A stretch of DNA of 64,000 nucleotides from Siccirubricoccus sp. G192. GTDB lineage: Bacteria > Pseudomonadota > Alphaproteobacteria > Acetobacterales > Acetobacteraceae. The stretch is taken from assembly GCF_019084075.1 (NCBI RefSeq), contig NZ_JAHREN010000001.1, positions 1,337,501 through 1,401,500 of the forward strand. Direction: 5' to 3'. The translations under genes and the position numbers were made by a program. Below the pieces are notes generated by a model. The model was not told the origin of the DNA. It ran no database searches and was given only the letters and a program-made list of their open reading frames with translations. Positions within the stretch are counted from its first letter, which is position 1, and every line of letters starts with the position of its first letter. This document shows positions 35,814 through 45,003 of the stretch, one piece after another.

Positions 35814-36328
35814 TGATCAGCCTCCTATAGGTTAGCCGCTCGTTAGCCATGCGAACGGTTGCCATGCCGATGAAGTCCAGCGTTCTGACCTTTGAAGTGT
35901 TGTGCCGGAAGGAGAACTCCTTCACGTAACGGTGCAGGTGCTTCGCGCTTATGCAATGGTAGATGCTGAATGCGCTGCGCGAGGAACCACGCACTCTTCT
36001 GCGTGATTCCCAGTTCGCGAGCCATCTGGGTGCTGAGGATAGTCTTGCGCGCGCTGGTGAGCATGTAGATCGCCAGGAGCCATTTCTGCAGCGGGAGGCG
36101 GCTCTCAGCCAGAACGGTGCCCGTGCGGACGCTGAAGTGCTTCCGGCAGTCTTTGCAGCGATAGGGCATCGGCCTGTGGCCCTTGGTCTCGGTCACATTG
36201 GCCGAGCCGCAATGGTCGCACACCGGAGCGCCGCCCCAGCGCCTCGTCTCGAAAAACTTCCGAGCCGCTTCCTCGTCGGGAAACGTCCTGAAGAACTCGA
36301 AGGCGGAAAGGGTCTGGGGCTTGTCCAT
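35806..36328 (-). pseudogene. IS1595-family transposase with internal deletion
   Basis: The N-terminal half is normal: MDKPQTLSAFEFFRTFPDEE, a zinc-ribbon with CDHCG and YRCKDCRKHFSVRTG, then ARELGITQKSAWFLAQRI. Directly after that the sequence jumps, in another frame, to CISAKHLHRYVKEFSFRHN and the C-terminal RLTYRRLINA. The DDE-type catalytic core between them, several hundred bases, is missing. The element cannot transpose by itself but could be mobilised in trans if its ends are intact. Confidence 0.8.
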
Positions 36329-36484
36329 CGGGGGGCCTCTCTTCCCGAAGATAATTAGCCAAAATTCCTGCAGGGCGCAAGCGTAATACGGCTAGTTAGA
36401 TATTTAGAGCCCTGCTTTTCCTTGCCGCCGCCGCGCGTGGTTGCCCTACTTCGGGTCTCAGCGCGGGCACATGGAGGGCGCGGA

Positions 36485-37297
36485 ATGGTAGCGGGAGAGG
36501 AGCCCGGCCAAGGCCGGTTGTGGGCGGCGGGCGAAGCCTATGAGCCCTATGTCGGGCGCTGGAGCCGCCTCGTGGCGGCGGAGTTCCTCGGCCGGCTCGG
36601 CGTGGCCAGGGGCGCGCGCTGGCTGGATGTCGGCTGCGGCACCGGCGCGCTCAGCGGCACGATCCTCGACCGCTGCGCGCCGGCCGCGGTGATCGGCGTG
36701 GACCCGTCCGAGGGCTTCCTGGCCCATGCCCGTCGCCACGTGGCGGATGCGCGGGCCGAATTCCGCCGGGGCGACGCCCAGGCGCTGCCTGTCGGGGATG
36801 CCGGCTTCGACGCCGTGGTCAGCGGGCTGGTCCTGAATTTCGTGCCGGACCAGCCGAAGGCGGCCGGGGAGATGCGCCGCGCCGCCCGCCCGGGCGGGAC
36901 TGTCGCGGCCTATGTCTGGGACTACGCCAAGGGCATGCAGATGATGCGCCGGTTCTGGGACGCGGCCGTTGCGCTCGACCCGGAGGGCGCGGGTGGCAAG
37001 GACGAGGCGCTGCGCTTCGCGCTCTGCCGGCCCGGGCCGCTGCGCCGGCTGTTCGAGGAAGCCGGGCTGCGCGGGGTGGAGGTGGCGGCGATCGAGGTGC
37101 CGACGGTGTTCCGTGACTTCGACGACTACTGGATACCCTTCCTGGCGGGCGGGGCGCCGGCGCCAGCCTATTGCATGGCGCTCAGCGAGGACCGCCGGGC
37201 CGCCCTGCGGGAGAGGCTCCGCGCCACGCTGCCGACGGAGCCCGACGGCAGCATCCGCCTTTCGGCCCGGGCCTGGGCGGTGCAGGGAACCGCCTGA
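36485..37297 (+). CDS. SAM-dependent methyltransferase, class I
   Basis: The 270-residue protein has the Methyltransf_11/25 fold: ARWLDVGCGTGALSGTILD (SAM motif I), VIGVDPSEGFLAHARR (acidic motif II residue), FRRGDAQALPVGDAGFDAVV and LNFVPDQPKAAGEM. ATG 36485 is chosen over upstream in-frame starts because it directly precedes the conserved YEPYVGRWSRLVA region. It resembles small-molecule methyltransferases; the substrate is unknown. It stands alone between the IS1595-type element and a TRAP operon on the other strand. Confidence 0.8.
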   Translation: MVAGEEPGQGRLWAAGEAYEPYVGRWSRLVAAEFLGRLGVARGARWLDVGCGTGALSGTILDRCAPAAVIGVDPSEGFLAHARRHVADARAEFRRGDAQALPVGDAGFDAVVSGLVLNFVPDQPKAAGEMRRAARPGGTVAAYVWDYAKGMQMMRRFWDAAVALDPEGAGGKDEALRFALCRPGPLRRLFEEAGLRGVEVAAIEVPTVFRDFDDYWIPFLAGGAPAPAYCMALSEDRRAALRERLRATLPTEPDGSIRLSARAWAVQGTA

Positions 37298-37309
37298 ACA
37301 AAGGGAGGT

Positions 37310-37358
37310 GCAGGAACTTGAGGTTCCTGCCGGGGTGCCCGAGGGGCAGCGCCCCTCG
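37310..37358. repeat. Paired-hairpin intergenic element, copy 2 (inverted)
   Basis: Stems GCAGGAAC/GTTCCTGC (37310-37330) and CGAGGGGC/GCCCCTCG (37340-37358) reproduce the unit at 34680-34731 in reverse order, with the same loop and spacer features. It fills the 70-bp gap between the convergent methyltransferase and dctM genes. Confidence 0.7.
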
Positions 37359-37367
37359 ATCTTCCTC

Positions 37368-38777
37368 TCACCGGAACACCGGCGGCGCATCATCCTCCGG
37401 CAGGTCCGGCAGCGGCACCTCGATCCGGACCGTGCTCGGGTCCACGCCGGCGCTGCGGTCCAGCCAGTAGGTCACGCTTTCCGGCCAGAAGATCACGATC
37501 GCCACCAGCACCAATTGCAGCGCCACCCAGGGCAGGGCGCCCCAGTAGATGTCGCTGCTCCGCACCTCCTTCGGCGCGATGCCGCGCAGGTAGAAGAGCG
37601 CGAAGCCGAAGGGCGGGTGCATGAAGCTGGTCTGCATGTTCACGCAGATCAGCACGCCGAACCACACGAGATCGATGCCGAGCTTGGCCGCGACGGGCGC
37701 CAGCAGCGGGATGACGATGAAGGCGATCTCGAAGAAGTCGAGGAAGAAGGCCAGGAAGAAGACGAAGATATTGGCGAAGATCAGGAAGCCGGTGGCGCCG
37801 CCCGGCAGGTGCGAGAGCATGTACTCGATCCAGAGCGAGCCATCCACACCCTGGAAGACCAGGCTGAACACCGTGGCGCCGATCAGGATGAAGATCACCA
37901 TGGAGGTGATCCGCATGGTGTTCTCCATCGCCTGGCGCAGCAGCGGCCAGGTGAAGCGGCGGTTGATGATGGCGAGCGCCACCGCGCCGACCGCGCCCAT
38001 CGCCCCCGCCTCGGTCGGCGTGGCGAGGCCCATGAAGATGGTGCCGAGCACCAGGAAGATCAGCACGACCGAGGGCACCATGCCCTTCAGCACCCGCCAC
38101 CACAGCACCCAGCCGCGCTCCGTCAGCGCCTCGTCCGGCAGCGGCGGCACCTTGTGCGGGGCGAAGATGCTCACCCCCACGATGAACAGGACGAACAGCA
38201 GGATCTGCAAAATGGAGGGGCCGATGGCGCCGGCATACATGTCGCCGACCGACTTGCCGAGCTGGTCGCCCAGCACGATCAGCACGAGGGAAGGCGGGAT
38301 CACCTGGGTGATGGTGCCCGATGCCGCGATGACGCCGGTGGCGATCCGCATGTCGTAGCCGTAGCGCATCATGATGGGCAGCGAGATCATGCCCATGGCG
38401 ATGACGCTGGCCGCCACGGTGCCGGTGATGGCGCCGAGCACCGCGCCCACCAGGATCACCGCATAGGCGAGGCCGCCCGGGATCTTGCCGAAGATCTGCC
38501 CGGTGCCCTCCAGCAGGTCCTCGGCCAGGCCGCAGCGTTCCAGGATGGCGCCCATCAGGGTGAAGAAGGGGATCGCCAGCAGCAGGTCGTTCGACAGGAT
38601 GCCGAAGACCCGGAGCGGCAGGTTGCCGAGATAGGCATTCGTGAAGAAGCCCAGCTCGATCGACAGGAAGCCGAAGAACAGCCCGACCGCCGCCAGGGAG
38701 AAGGCGACCGGGAAGCCGATCAGCAGGAACACCACCAGGCCGCCGAACATCAGCGGCGGCATCAGCTCCAGGGTCAT
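37368..38777 (-). CDS. dctM: TRAP transporter large permease (DctM)
   Basis: The 469-residue protein has about a dozen hydrophobic helices beginning MFGGLVVFLLIGFPVAFSLA and the DctM signatures LLAIPFFTLMGAILERCGLA and GTVAASVIAMGMISLPIMMR, with PPSLVLIVLGDQL. It is the sodium-driven channel of a tripartite periplasmic transporter for organic acids. It follows dctQ on the same strand, 31 bp downstream. A binding protein is needed for function, but only a signal-peptide remnant is found nearby. Confidence 0.92.
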   Translation of the reverse strand: MTLELMPPLMFGGLVVFLLIGFPVAFSLAAVGLFFGFLSIELGFFTNAYLGNLPLRVFGILSNDLLLAIPFFTLMGAILERCGLAEDLLEGTGQIFGKIPGGLAYAVILVGAVLGAITGTVAASVIAMGMISLPIMMRYGYDMRIATGVIAASGTITQVIPPSLVLIVLGDQLGKSVGDMYAGAIGPSILQILLFVLFIVGVSIFAPHKVPPLPDEALTERGWVLWWRVLKGMVPSVVLIFLVLGTIFMGLATPTEAGAMGAVGAVALAIINRRFTWPLLRQAMENTMRITSMVIFILIGATVFSLVFQGVDGSLWIEYMLSHLPGGATGFLIFANIFVFFLAFFLDFFEIAFIVIPLLAPVAAKLGIDLVWFGVLICVNMQTSFMHPPFGFALFYLRGIAPKEVRSSDIYWGALPWVALQLVLVAIVIFWPESVTYWLDRSAGVDPSTVRIEVPLPDLPEDDAPPVFR

Positions 38778-38808
38778 CGGGCGGGGGCGTCCTTCGCTCG
38801 GTTGCGGC

Positions 38809-39357
38809 TCACTGTTCCGGCCGATGGTATTCGACCACCACCTCGGCCGCCGGCTTCACGCCGCGCAGCAGGGCGATGCGCTTGATGAGTTCGGAGAGCC
38901 CCTGCAGGGTCAGCAGCAGGAAGCCGAGCGGCATGACCAGCTTCACCGGCCAGCGCAGCAGCCCGCCGGCATTGGGGCTGCCCTCGCTGCGCAGCAGGCT
39001 GTCCACGAAGAAGGGCCAGGTCATCCAGGCCAGCAGCACCGTCGCCGGCAGCATGAAGAGGATGATGCCGAATACGTCCACCCAGAGCCGGCCGCGTTCC
39101 GGCAGGTTGCCATAGACCAGGTCCACCCGCACATGCTCGTTGCGGAACAGCGTGTAGGAGGCGCCGAGCATGACGATGCCGGCAAAGAGGTACCACTGCA
39201 CCTCCAGCCAGGCATTCGAGGAATAGGAGACGCCGTAGCGGATGAAGGCATTGCCGGCGCTGATGGCGCAGGCGAACAGCACCATCCAGTCGGCCAGCTT
39301 GCCGAACCAGGCGTTCACCGCATCCACGGCGCGGCTGAAGGCGATCAGGGGAGCCAT
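38809..39357 (-). CDS. dctQ: TRAP transporter small permease (DctQ)
   Basis: The 182-residue protein has four membrane helices, with the DctQ motif WLEVQWYLFAGIVMLGASYT followed by NEHVRVDLVYG, the conserved segment near the second helix. ATG 39357 (MAPLIAFSRAVDAVNAW) gives the family length; the longer open frame upstream to 39624 has no DctQ character. It pairs with dctM downstream. The start codon lies inside the short Tat-signal reading frame described at 39345-39506. Confidence 0.88.
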   Translation of the reverse strand: MAPLIAFSRAVDAVNAWFGKLADWMVLFACAISAGNAFIRYGVSYSSNAWLEVQWYLFAGIVMLGASYTLFRNEHVRVDLVYGNLPERGRLWVDVFGIILFMLPATVLLAWMTWPFFVDSLLRSEGSPNAGGLLRWPVKLVMPLGFLLLTLQGLSELIKRIALLRGVKPAAEVVVEYHRPEQ

Positions 39358-39506
39358 CGGGCGGCGTCTCCGGCTGGGTGGGCAGGGCGGCGGTCGGTGC
39401 CGGGGCGGCCCGGGGCAGGGGTGGCCAAGGCGCGGAGGGGCAGCGCCGCGGCTCCGGCGGCCGCGCCGCCCGCAACGAGGCGGCGACGATCCGTGACCCT
39501 GGCCAT
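39345..39506 (-). pseudogene. Orphan Tat-type signal peptide, probable dctP remnant
   Basis: From ATG 39506 the minus strand encodes MARVTDRRRLVAGGAAAGAA followed by ALPLRALA, a textbook twin-arginine signal with a hydrophobic core and cleavage region, then about 25 unremarkable residues and a stop at 39345-39347 inside dctQ. TRAP operons normally have the binding protein gene dctP at this place, often with such a signal. The simplest reading is that a deletion removed the mature part. It could instead be a chance frame. Confidence 0.4.
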
Positions 39507-39698
39507 CTATCCTGGGACGCTTCCCCGTTGCGGAACCCGATGCGCCGAGGCGCAACATCCGGTCCATAATCCGAGGGGCGGGGAAAGTTAAGTGTGTGTT
39601 TTGCCATGCAGGGCCGGGGCGCACCCCTTCGCGCCGGCGCCGGGGAGAGGCTATCCTGCCGCCGTGATCCTTCCACCCACGCCACCCACCCCGTTGCC

Positions 39699-41730
39699 GT
39701 GCTGACGGCCTTCGCCCTCGGCATCGGCCTTCTGGTCCTGCTCGCCATCGCCGCCGTGCCGCTGGGGCGCCACCCCCGGGGCGGGGCGCTGGTCCATGGC
39801 GGCTGCCTGGCGATCTCCGCCGGCTTCGCCCTGCTGGCCCTGGCGGCGCTGCTGACCGAGCCGCCGGCCGGGACCCTGGAGCTGCCGATCGGCCTGCCCG
39901 GGGAGGGCTCTGCCCTGGCGCTGGACGGACTTTCGGCCTGGTTTCTGCTGCTGCTCGGGCTGAGCGGCGCCTGCGCCTCCCTGTTTGCGCTGGGGCATCC
40001 GCCGGGGGAGCCCGGGCTGCCGGCGCGCAGCCTGCCGCCCTACCCGCTCTTCATCGCCGGCATGGCGCTGACCCTGGCGGCGGCCGATGCCTTCCTGCTG
40101 CTGCTCGGCTTCGAGGTGATGTCGCTGGCCTCCTGGGCGCTGGTGGCGACGGATCACGCCCGCGCGGAGAACCGGGCGGCGGCGCGGCTCTATCTGGTCT
40201 TCGCGGTGCTGGCGGCGGCCTGCCTGATACCGGCCTTCGGGCTGCTGGCCGGCGGCGCCGGCGGCCTCGGCTTCGAGGCGATGCGGGCGGCGCCGCCCGA
40301 GGGCTGGCGGGCGGTGGCGGTGCTGGCGCTGGGGCTGCTGGGGGCCGGGGCCAAGGCTGGGCTTGTGCCGTTGCATGCCTGGCTGCCGCTGGCGCATCCG
40401 GCGGCGCCCAGCCATGTCTCGGCGCTGATGTCGGGGGCGATGACCAAACTCGCGCTCTATGTCATGGCGCGGCTGCTCTTCGACCTCTGCGGGCCGGCGC
40501 AGCCCTTTTGGTGGGGGGGTGCCGCTGCTGGCGCTGGGCGCCGCCTCGGCCCTGCTCGGCGCGCTCCGGGCCAATCTGGAGGAGGACAGCAAGACCCTGC
40601 TGGCCTGTTCCACCATCGAGAATATCGGCCTGATCGTGCTGGGCTTCGGGCTCGCCCTGGCCTTCCGGGGCACCGACCTCGCGGTGCTGGCGGCGCTGGC
40701 GGCGGGGGCGGCGCTGCTGCACGCGCTGAACCATGGGGTGTTCAAGACCCTGCTCTTCCTGGTGGCCGGGGCGGTGGCGCATAGCGCGGGCAGCCGGCGG
40801 CTGGACCGGCTCGGCGGGCTCATCCATGCCATGCCGGTCACGGCCGCCTGCGCCCTGGTGGGGGCGATGGCCGCCGCCTCGCTGCCGCCGCTCTCCGGCT
40901 TCGCCAGCGAATGGCTGCTGCTGCAATCGCTGCTGGCGGGCTGGCGGATCGGCGATATCGGCTTCCAGGTGGTAGCGGCCGCCGCCATGGCGCTGGCCGC
41001 CATGGCCGCGGCGCTGGCCGCCGCCGCCATGCTGCGCTTCTTCGGCCTGGTCTTCCTCGGCCGGCCGCGCAGCCCGCGCGGCGCCGGGGCCCATGAAGCC
41101 TCGCGGCTGGAGCGCTGGTCGCTGCTGCTGCCGGCCGGGCTGACCGTGCTGCTCGGCCTCTTTCCCGGCGTGATGCTGGTGCTGGCGGAGCCGGCCATGC
41201 AGGCCCTGGTGGGCCCGACGGCCCTGGCGCCGGTGCAGGGCCTGGCCCTGGTGGCGGGGGAGGGGCGCTCGGCCTATTGGCCGCTGGCCGCCGGGCTGCT
41301 GCTGGCGCTGGCCGGGGGCGGGGCCTATTGGCTGGTGCGGCGGCGCTCGCCGCTGGCCACGGCGCGCGGGCCGATCTGGGATTGCGGCTTCATCGACCCG
41401 CCGGCGCATCTGCCCTTCGGCGACCCGCTGACCCAGCCCTCGGCCGCGGGCCTGGCCCAGCCGCTGCGGCGGATGCTGGGCGAGCCCTTGCTGCATGCGA
41501 GTGAGGCGGTGGACATGCCGGAGCCGGGCGAGACCCGCCCCGGCCGCTACGCCTCCGGCTTCCTCGACCCCTCATCCCCGCTGCTGCTGGTGCCGCTGGC
41601 CCGCCTCCGGGACTGGCTGACGGAGCGGATGGAGTGGCTGCGCGACCTCACCATCCGGCAATCCCTCTCGCTCAGCTTCGTCACGCTGGTCGGGCTGCTG
41701 ACGCTGCTGGCCTGGCTGGAGGCGGGCTGA
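39699..41730 (+). CDS. hyfB: HyfB-like membrane subunit of a group-4-hydrogenase-type complex (frameshifted near 40515)
   Basis: This ~677-residue subunit is a NuoL/MrpD-type antiporter-like protein with more than a dozen helices. Frame one includes FLLLLGFEVMSLASWALVAT and KAGLVPLHAWLPLAHPAAPS with HVSALMSGAMTKLALY, the Proton_antipo_M signature with its conserved Lys and Glu. A seven-G run at 40513-40519 breaks it after QPFWWG; with six G it continues VPLLALGAASALLGALRANL, ALNHGVFKTLLFLVAGAVAH, and ends in the HyfB-specific tail. GTG 39699 is taken as start, but there is no obvious ribosome-binding site. It is the first gene of the operon ending at 47813. Confidence 0.85.
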
Positions 41731-41837
41731 TGGCGCAGATCCAACGGAAAGGGCCGCCGGATTCGCGCCACCAGCCTTGGTCTGGTGGGCCGATTCACCT
41801 GACGCCCGGGGACCAGCCGTCAGGATCGGACCACTAG
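41730..41837 (+). other. Small reading frame bridging hyfB and hyfC, with two hairpins
   Basis: A 35-codon frame starts at an ATG overlapping the hyfB stop (TGATG) and ends with a TAG one base before the hyfC ATG, so it fills the gap exactly. Its codon usage is less GC-biased than its neighbours, so it may not be a real protein. The same DNA holds inverted repeats CCACCAG/CTGGTGG and CTGACG/CGTCAG, which could form RNA structure controlling hyfC translation. Confidence 0.3.
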
Positions 41838-41838
41838 G

Positions 41839-42798
41839 ATGCTGTTCCTCGGCGCGCTCCTCACGCAGGTGCTGCATCTCGCGCTGATGCTGGCCGCGGC
41901 GCCGCTGCTGGTCGGCATCACGCGCTGGCTGAAGGCGCGGCTGATGGGCCGGCGCGGCGCCTCGCCGTGGCAGCCCTGGCGCGACCTCGGCAAGCTGCTG
42001 CGCAAGCGCCCGGTGCTGGCGGAGAATGCCTCCTGGATCTCGGAGGCCGCGCCCTATGCCGGTTTCGCCGCCAGCCTGCTGGCGGCGGCGCTGGTGCCGA
42101 GCTTCACCCGCGGGATGCTGCTGGCGCCGCTGGCCGACCTGGTGCTGGTGGCGGGGCTGCTCGGCCTGGCGCGGATGGCGATGGCGCTGGCCGGGATGGA
42201 TGTCGGCACCGGCTTCGGCGGCCTCGGCGCAGCGCGGGAGATGAGCTTCGCCGTCTTCGCCGAGCCGGCGCTGCTGCTCTCGGTGCTGACCCTGGCGATC
42301 CTGGCGGGGACCACCAACCTGGATGGCATCGGCGCCAGCCTCCGGGAGGGAGAGCTGGGGCTCAGGGTCTCGCTCGTGCTGGCCTTCGCGGCGATGCTGG
42401 CGGTGGCGCTGGCGGAGAATGCGCGCATCCCCGTGGACAATCCGGCAACGCATCTGGAACTCACCATGGTGCATGAGGCGATGCTGCTGGAATCCTCCGG
42501 CCGGCACCTGGCGCTCTGGGACTACGGCGCGGCCTTGCGGCTGACGCTCTGGCTGTCGCTGCTGGTGGCGGCCTTCCTGCCCTGGGGCGCGGCGCCGGCG
42601 GGCGCGGGGCCGCTGGCCTGGGTGCTGGGGCTGGTGGTCTGGCTGGCCAAGATGGGGGGGCTTGTCGTGGCGCTGGCGGCATTCGAGAGCGCGATCGCCA
42701 AGATGCGGGTGTTCCGCGTGCCGGAATTCCTCGGCGCGGCGCTGCTGCTGGCGCTGCTGGCGGCGGCGCTGCTCTTCGTCAGCACGGGGCTGGCGTGA
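41839..42798 (+). CDS. hyfC: HyfC/HycD-like (NuoH-type) membrane subunit
   Basis: The 319-residue protein has eight predicted helices and matches the NuoH/HycD family that forms the quinone-side membrane arm contact of complex I and group 4 hydrogenases: WQPWRDLGKLLRKRPVLAEN near the start, LAENARIPVDNPATHLELTM with the conserved acidic cluster, and HEAMLLESSGRHLALWDYG. In complex I this subunit couples electron transfer to ion pumping. It is third in order in the operon after hyfB and a small reading frame. Confidence 0.9.
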   Translation: MLFLGALLTQVLHLALMLAAAPLLVGITRWLKARLMGRRGASPWQPWRDLGKLLRKRPVLAENASWISEAAPYAGFAASLLAAALVPSFTRGMLLAPLADLVLVAGLLGLARMAMALAGMDVGTGFGGLGAAREMSFAVFAEPALLLSVLTLAILAGTTNLDGIGASLREGELGLRVSLVLAFAAMLAVALAENARIPVDNPATHLELTMVHEAMLLESSGRHLALWDYGAALRLTLWLSLLVAAFLPWGAAPAGAGPLAWVLGLVVWLAKMGGLVVALAAFESAIAKMRVFRVPEFLGAALLLALLAAALLFVSTGLA

Positions 42799-42883
42799 GC
42801 ACCGCCGGCCCGGCACGGAAGCGAGGGTGGCGCGGGCGCTTCGCTCGCGCATCCGCGCGCCCGGCGTTTGAGGGCAAGGAAAA

Positions 42884-43552
42884 TTGACCTTCGGCCAGCT
42901 CCCCTATGATGTCGCGCATCTGCTCGGTGGCGCGATGCTGCTGCTCTCCTTCGTGCTGCTCTATCAGCGGCGCGTCACCGCGGTGATCCATGCCTTCGCG
43001 ATGCAGGGCGCGCTGCTGGCCCTGGCGGCGGCCTGGCAGGCCCATGTGCAGGGCGCGCCGCAGCTCTACCTCACGGCGCTGACCGCCCTGGTGGCCAAGG
43101 CGGTGCTGATCCCGCTGGCATTACGCGTGCTGGTGCGCCGCCTCGACCTGCACCGCACGGTGGAGACGGCGATGGGCATCGGGCCGAGCATGATCGCCGG
43201 GGTGGCGCTGGTGGCGCTGGCGATCCTGGTGGTGCTGCCGATCACCGCCGGCGTGCGCGCTATCGCGCGGGAGGATCTGGCGCTGGCGCTCTCGGTCGTG
43301 CTGCTGGGGATGCTGATGATGATCACCCGGCGCAACGCCATCCTGCAGGTGGTGGGGCTGATGAGCCTGGAGAACGGGCTGATCCTGGCCGCGGTGGGCG
43401 TGGCCGGGATGCCGCTGGTGGTGGAGCTTTCCACCGCCGCGCTGGTGCTGGTGGCCTTCGTCGTCGCCGGCGTCTTCGTCTTCCAGATCCGCGAGCGCTT
43501 CGACAGCGTCGATATCGGCTTCCTCGAGACGCATCGCGGGGAACGGCGCTGA
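42884..43552 (+). CDS. hyfE: HyfE-like membrane subunit
   Basis: The 222-residue protein with about six helices matches HyfE, the subunit of hydrogenase-4-type complexes that replaces NuoK and NuoJ. Recognisable parts are MLLLSFVLLYQRRVTAVIHA, GIGPSMIAGVALVALAILVV and MMITRRNAILQVVGLMSLEN (a NuoK-like segment with a membrane Glu in SLEN). It begins at a TTG after aaggaaaa. It ends at the hyfF start with a TGATG overlap. Confidence 0.87.
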   Translation: MTFGQLPYDVAHLLGGAMLLLSFVLLYQRRVTAVIHAFAMQGALLALAAAWQAHVQGAPQLYLTALTALVAKAVLIPLALRVLVRRLDLHRTVETAMGIGPSMIAGVALVALAILVVLPITAGVRAIAREDLALALSVVLLGMLMMITRRNAILQVVGLMSLENGLILAAVGVAGMPLVVELSTAALVLVAFVVAGVFVFQIRERFDSVDIGFLETHRGERR

Positions 43553-45003
43553 TGCCGCTGCCCTGGCTCGTCGTGTTCCTGCCCTGGGCGGGGGCGCTGC
43601 TGGTGGCGGCGGTGCCGGGGCTGCGCCTCGCGGCGCTGCTCAACCTCGGCGTCTCCGCGGCCTCGCTGGTGCTGGCGCTGTTCCTCCTTGGCACCCCATA
43701 CGGGGAGCAGGGCTGGACCCGGCTCGATGCGCTGAACCTGCCGCTGGTGGTGCTCTCCTTCGTGATCGGCTTCACCACTGCGATCTTCTCGCTGGGCGCG
43801 GTGGCGGCGGAGCGCTTCGACCATTGGCGCGGCCGCGCCTATCACGCCGCCTTCCAGGTCTTCATGGGGGCGCAGGCCCTGGCGCTGCTCGCCGACAACA
43901 TGGGCGTGATGTGGGTGGCGATCGAGATGGCCACCATGGCGAGCGTGCTGATCGTCGCGGTGCACGGCACGCCGGCGGCGACGCATGCGGCCTGGAAGAT
44001 GTTCCTGATCTGCGGCGTCGGCATCACCCTGGCGCTGCTCGGCACCATCATCCTCTATCTCGCCGTGCAGCCGCTGGTCGGGCATGGCGATATCGGCCTT
44101 TCCTGGGCCGAGCTGCGCGCGGTGGCGGCGGATTGCGATCCCGGCGTGCTGAACCTCGCCTTCATCTTCCTGCTGGTTGGCTACGGCACCAAGGCCGGGC
44201 TGGCGCCGCTGCATTCCTGGCTACCCGATGCCGAGGCCGAGGGGCCGATCGCCATCTCCGCCGTGCTTTCCGGCCTTTTGCTGAACGCGGCGCTGCATGC
44301 GGTGCTGCGGGTGAAGGCCATCGTCGGCGCCAATGCCGCGGCGGTGGCGCCGGGGCCCTTCCTGGTGGCGCTCGGCCTGGCTTCACTGTTGTTGGCGGCG
44401 CTGGCGCTGTGGCGGCGGCGGGATGCGCGGCGCTTCTTCGCCTGGAGCAGCGTCGAGCATATGGGCCTGGCCGCCATCGCCTTCGGGCTGGGTGGCGCGG
44501 CCGCGAATTTCGCCGGGCTGCTGCACATGCTCGGCCATTCGCTCTGCAAGAGCGCGGTGTTCTTCGGCGTCGGCCATGCGGCGCAGGTGAAGGGCACGCA
44601 GAAGCTGGCGGAGATCGGCGGGCTGGTGGCGTCCCATCCGGTGCTGGGCTGGGGGCTGGCGATCGCCATCGCCGCCGTCGCCGGGCTGCCGCCCTTCGCG
44701 CTCTTCACCAGCGAATTCCTGCTGCTGGTCGAGGTGGCGGCGCGGCACGGCTGGCTGATCCCGCTGCTCGGCATCGGGCTGCTGACGGCGGCGGCGGCCA
44801 AGATCCAGACCCTCCAGCGCATGTGCCTTGGCGACCCCACGCCGGATGTGCCGCACGAGGGGGCCTGGTGGCCGCCGCGGCTCACCGAGGCGCTGACGCT
44901 GGGCCCGTTGTTCCTGCACCTGGCCCTGGCGCTGCTGCTCGGGGTGGCGCTACCGGGGCCGCTGGCGGCGCTGCTGGCCGAGGCGGCGGCGATTCCGGGA
45001 TGA
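43552..45003 (+). CDS. hyfF: HyfF-like (NuoL/M-type) membrane subunit
   Basis: The 483-residue antiporter-like protein has about 14 helices and the Proton_antipo_M core: NMGVMWVAIEMATMASVLIV (with the essential Glu), YGTKAGLAPLHSWLPDAEAE with its Lys, and the HMLGHSLCKSAVFFGVGH loop. In complex I and group 4 hydrogenases such subunits move protons or sodium. It starts one base into the hyfE stop and its own stop overlaps the next gene's ATG (ATGA). Confidence 0.9.
   Translation: MPLPWLVVFLPWAGALLVAAVPGLRLAALLNLGVSAASLVLALFLLGTPYGEQGWTRLDALNLPLVVLSFVIGFTTAIFSLGAVAAERFDHWRGRAYHAAFQVFMGAQALALLADNMGVMWVAIEMATMASVLIVAVHGTPAATHAAWKMFLICGVGITLALLGTIILYLAVQPLVGHGDIGLSWAELRAVAADCDPGVLNLAFIFLLVGYGTKAGLAPLHSWLPDAEAEGPIAISAVLSGLLLNAALHAVLRVKAIVGANAAAVAPGPFLVALGLASLLLAALALWRRRDARRFFAWSSVEHMGLAAIAFGLGGAAANFAGLLHMLGHSLCKSAVFFGVGHAAQVKGTQKLAEIGGLVASHPVLGWGLAIAIAAVAGLPPFALFTSEFLLLVEVAARHGWLIPLLGIGLLTAAAAKIQTLQRMCLGDPTPDVPHEGAWWPPRLTEALTLGPLFLHLALALLLGVALPGPLAALLAEAAAIPG

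Larger units (their letters stand above)
34856..36412 (-). mobile_element. IS1595-type element with internal deletion and a P63C passenger gene
   Basis: The segment is visibly less GC-rich than its surroundings. It contains the two ends of an IS1595 transposase (35806-36328) followed in the same direction by a P63C gene. Possible ends are gggcctcaaat at 34856 and its imperfect inverted partner at 36412 (minus strand gggctctaaat), each pointing inward. No clear 8-bp target duplication was found, so the limits are provisional. Confidence 0.5.
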
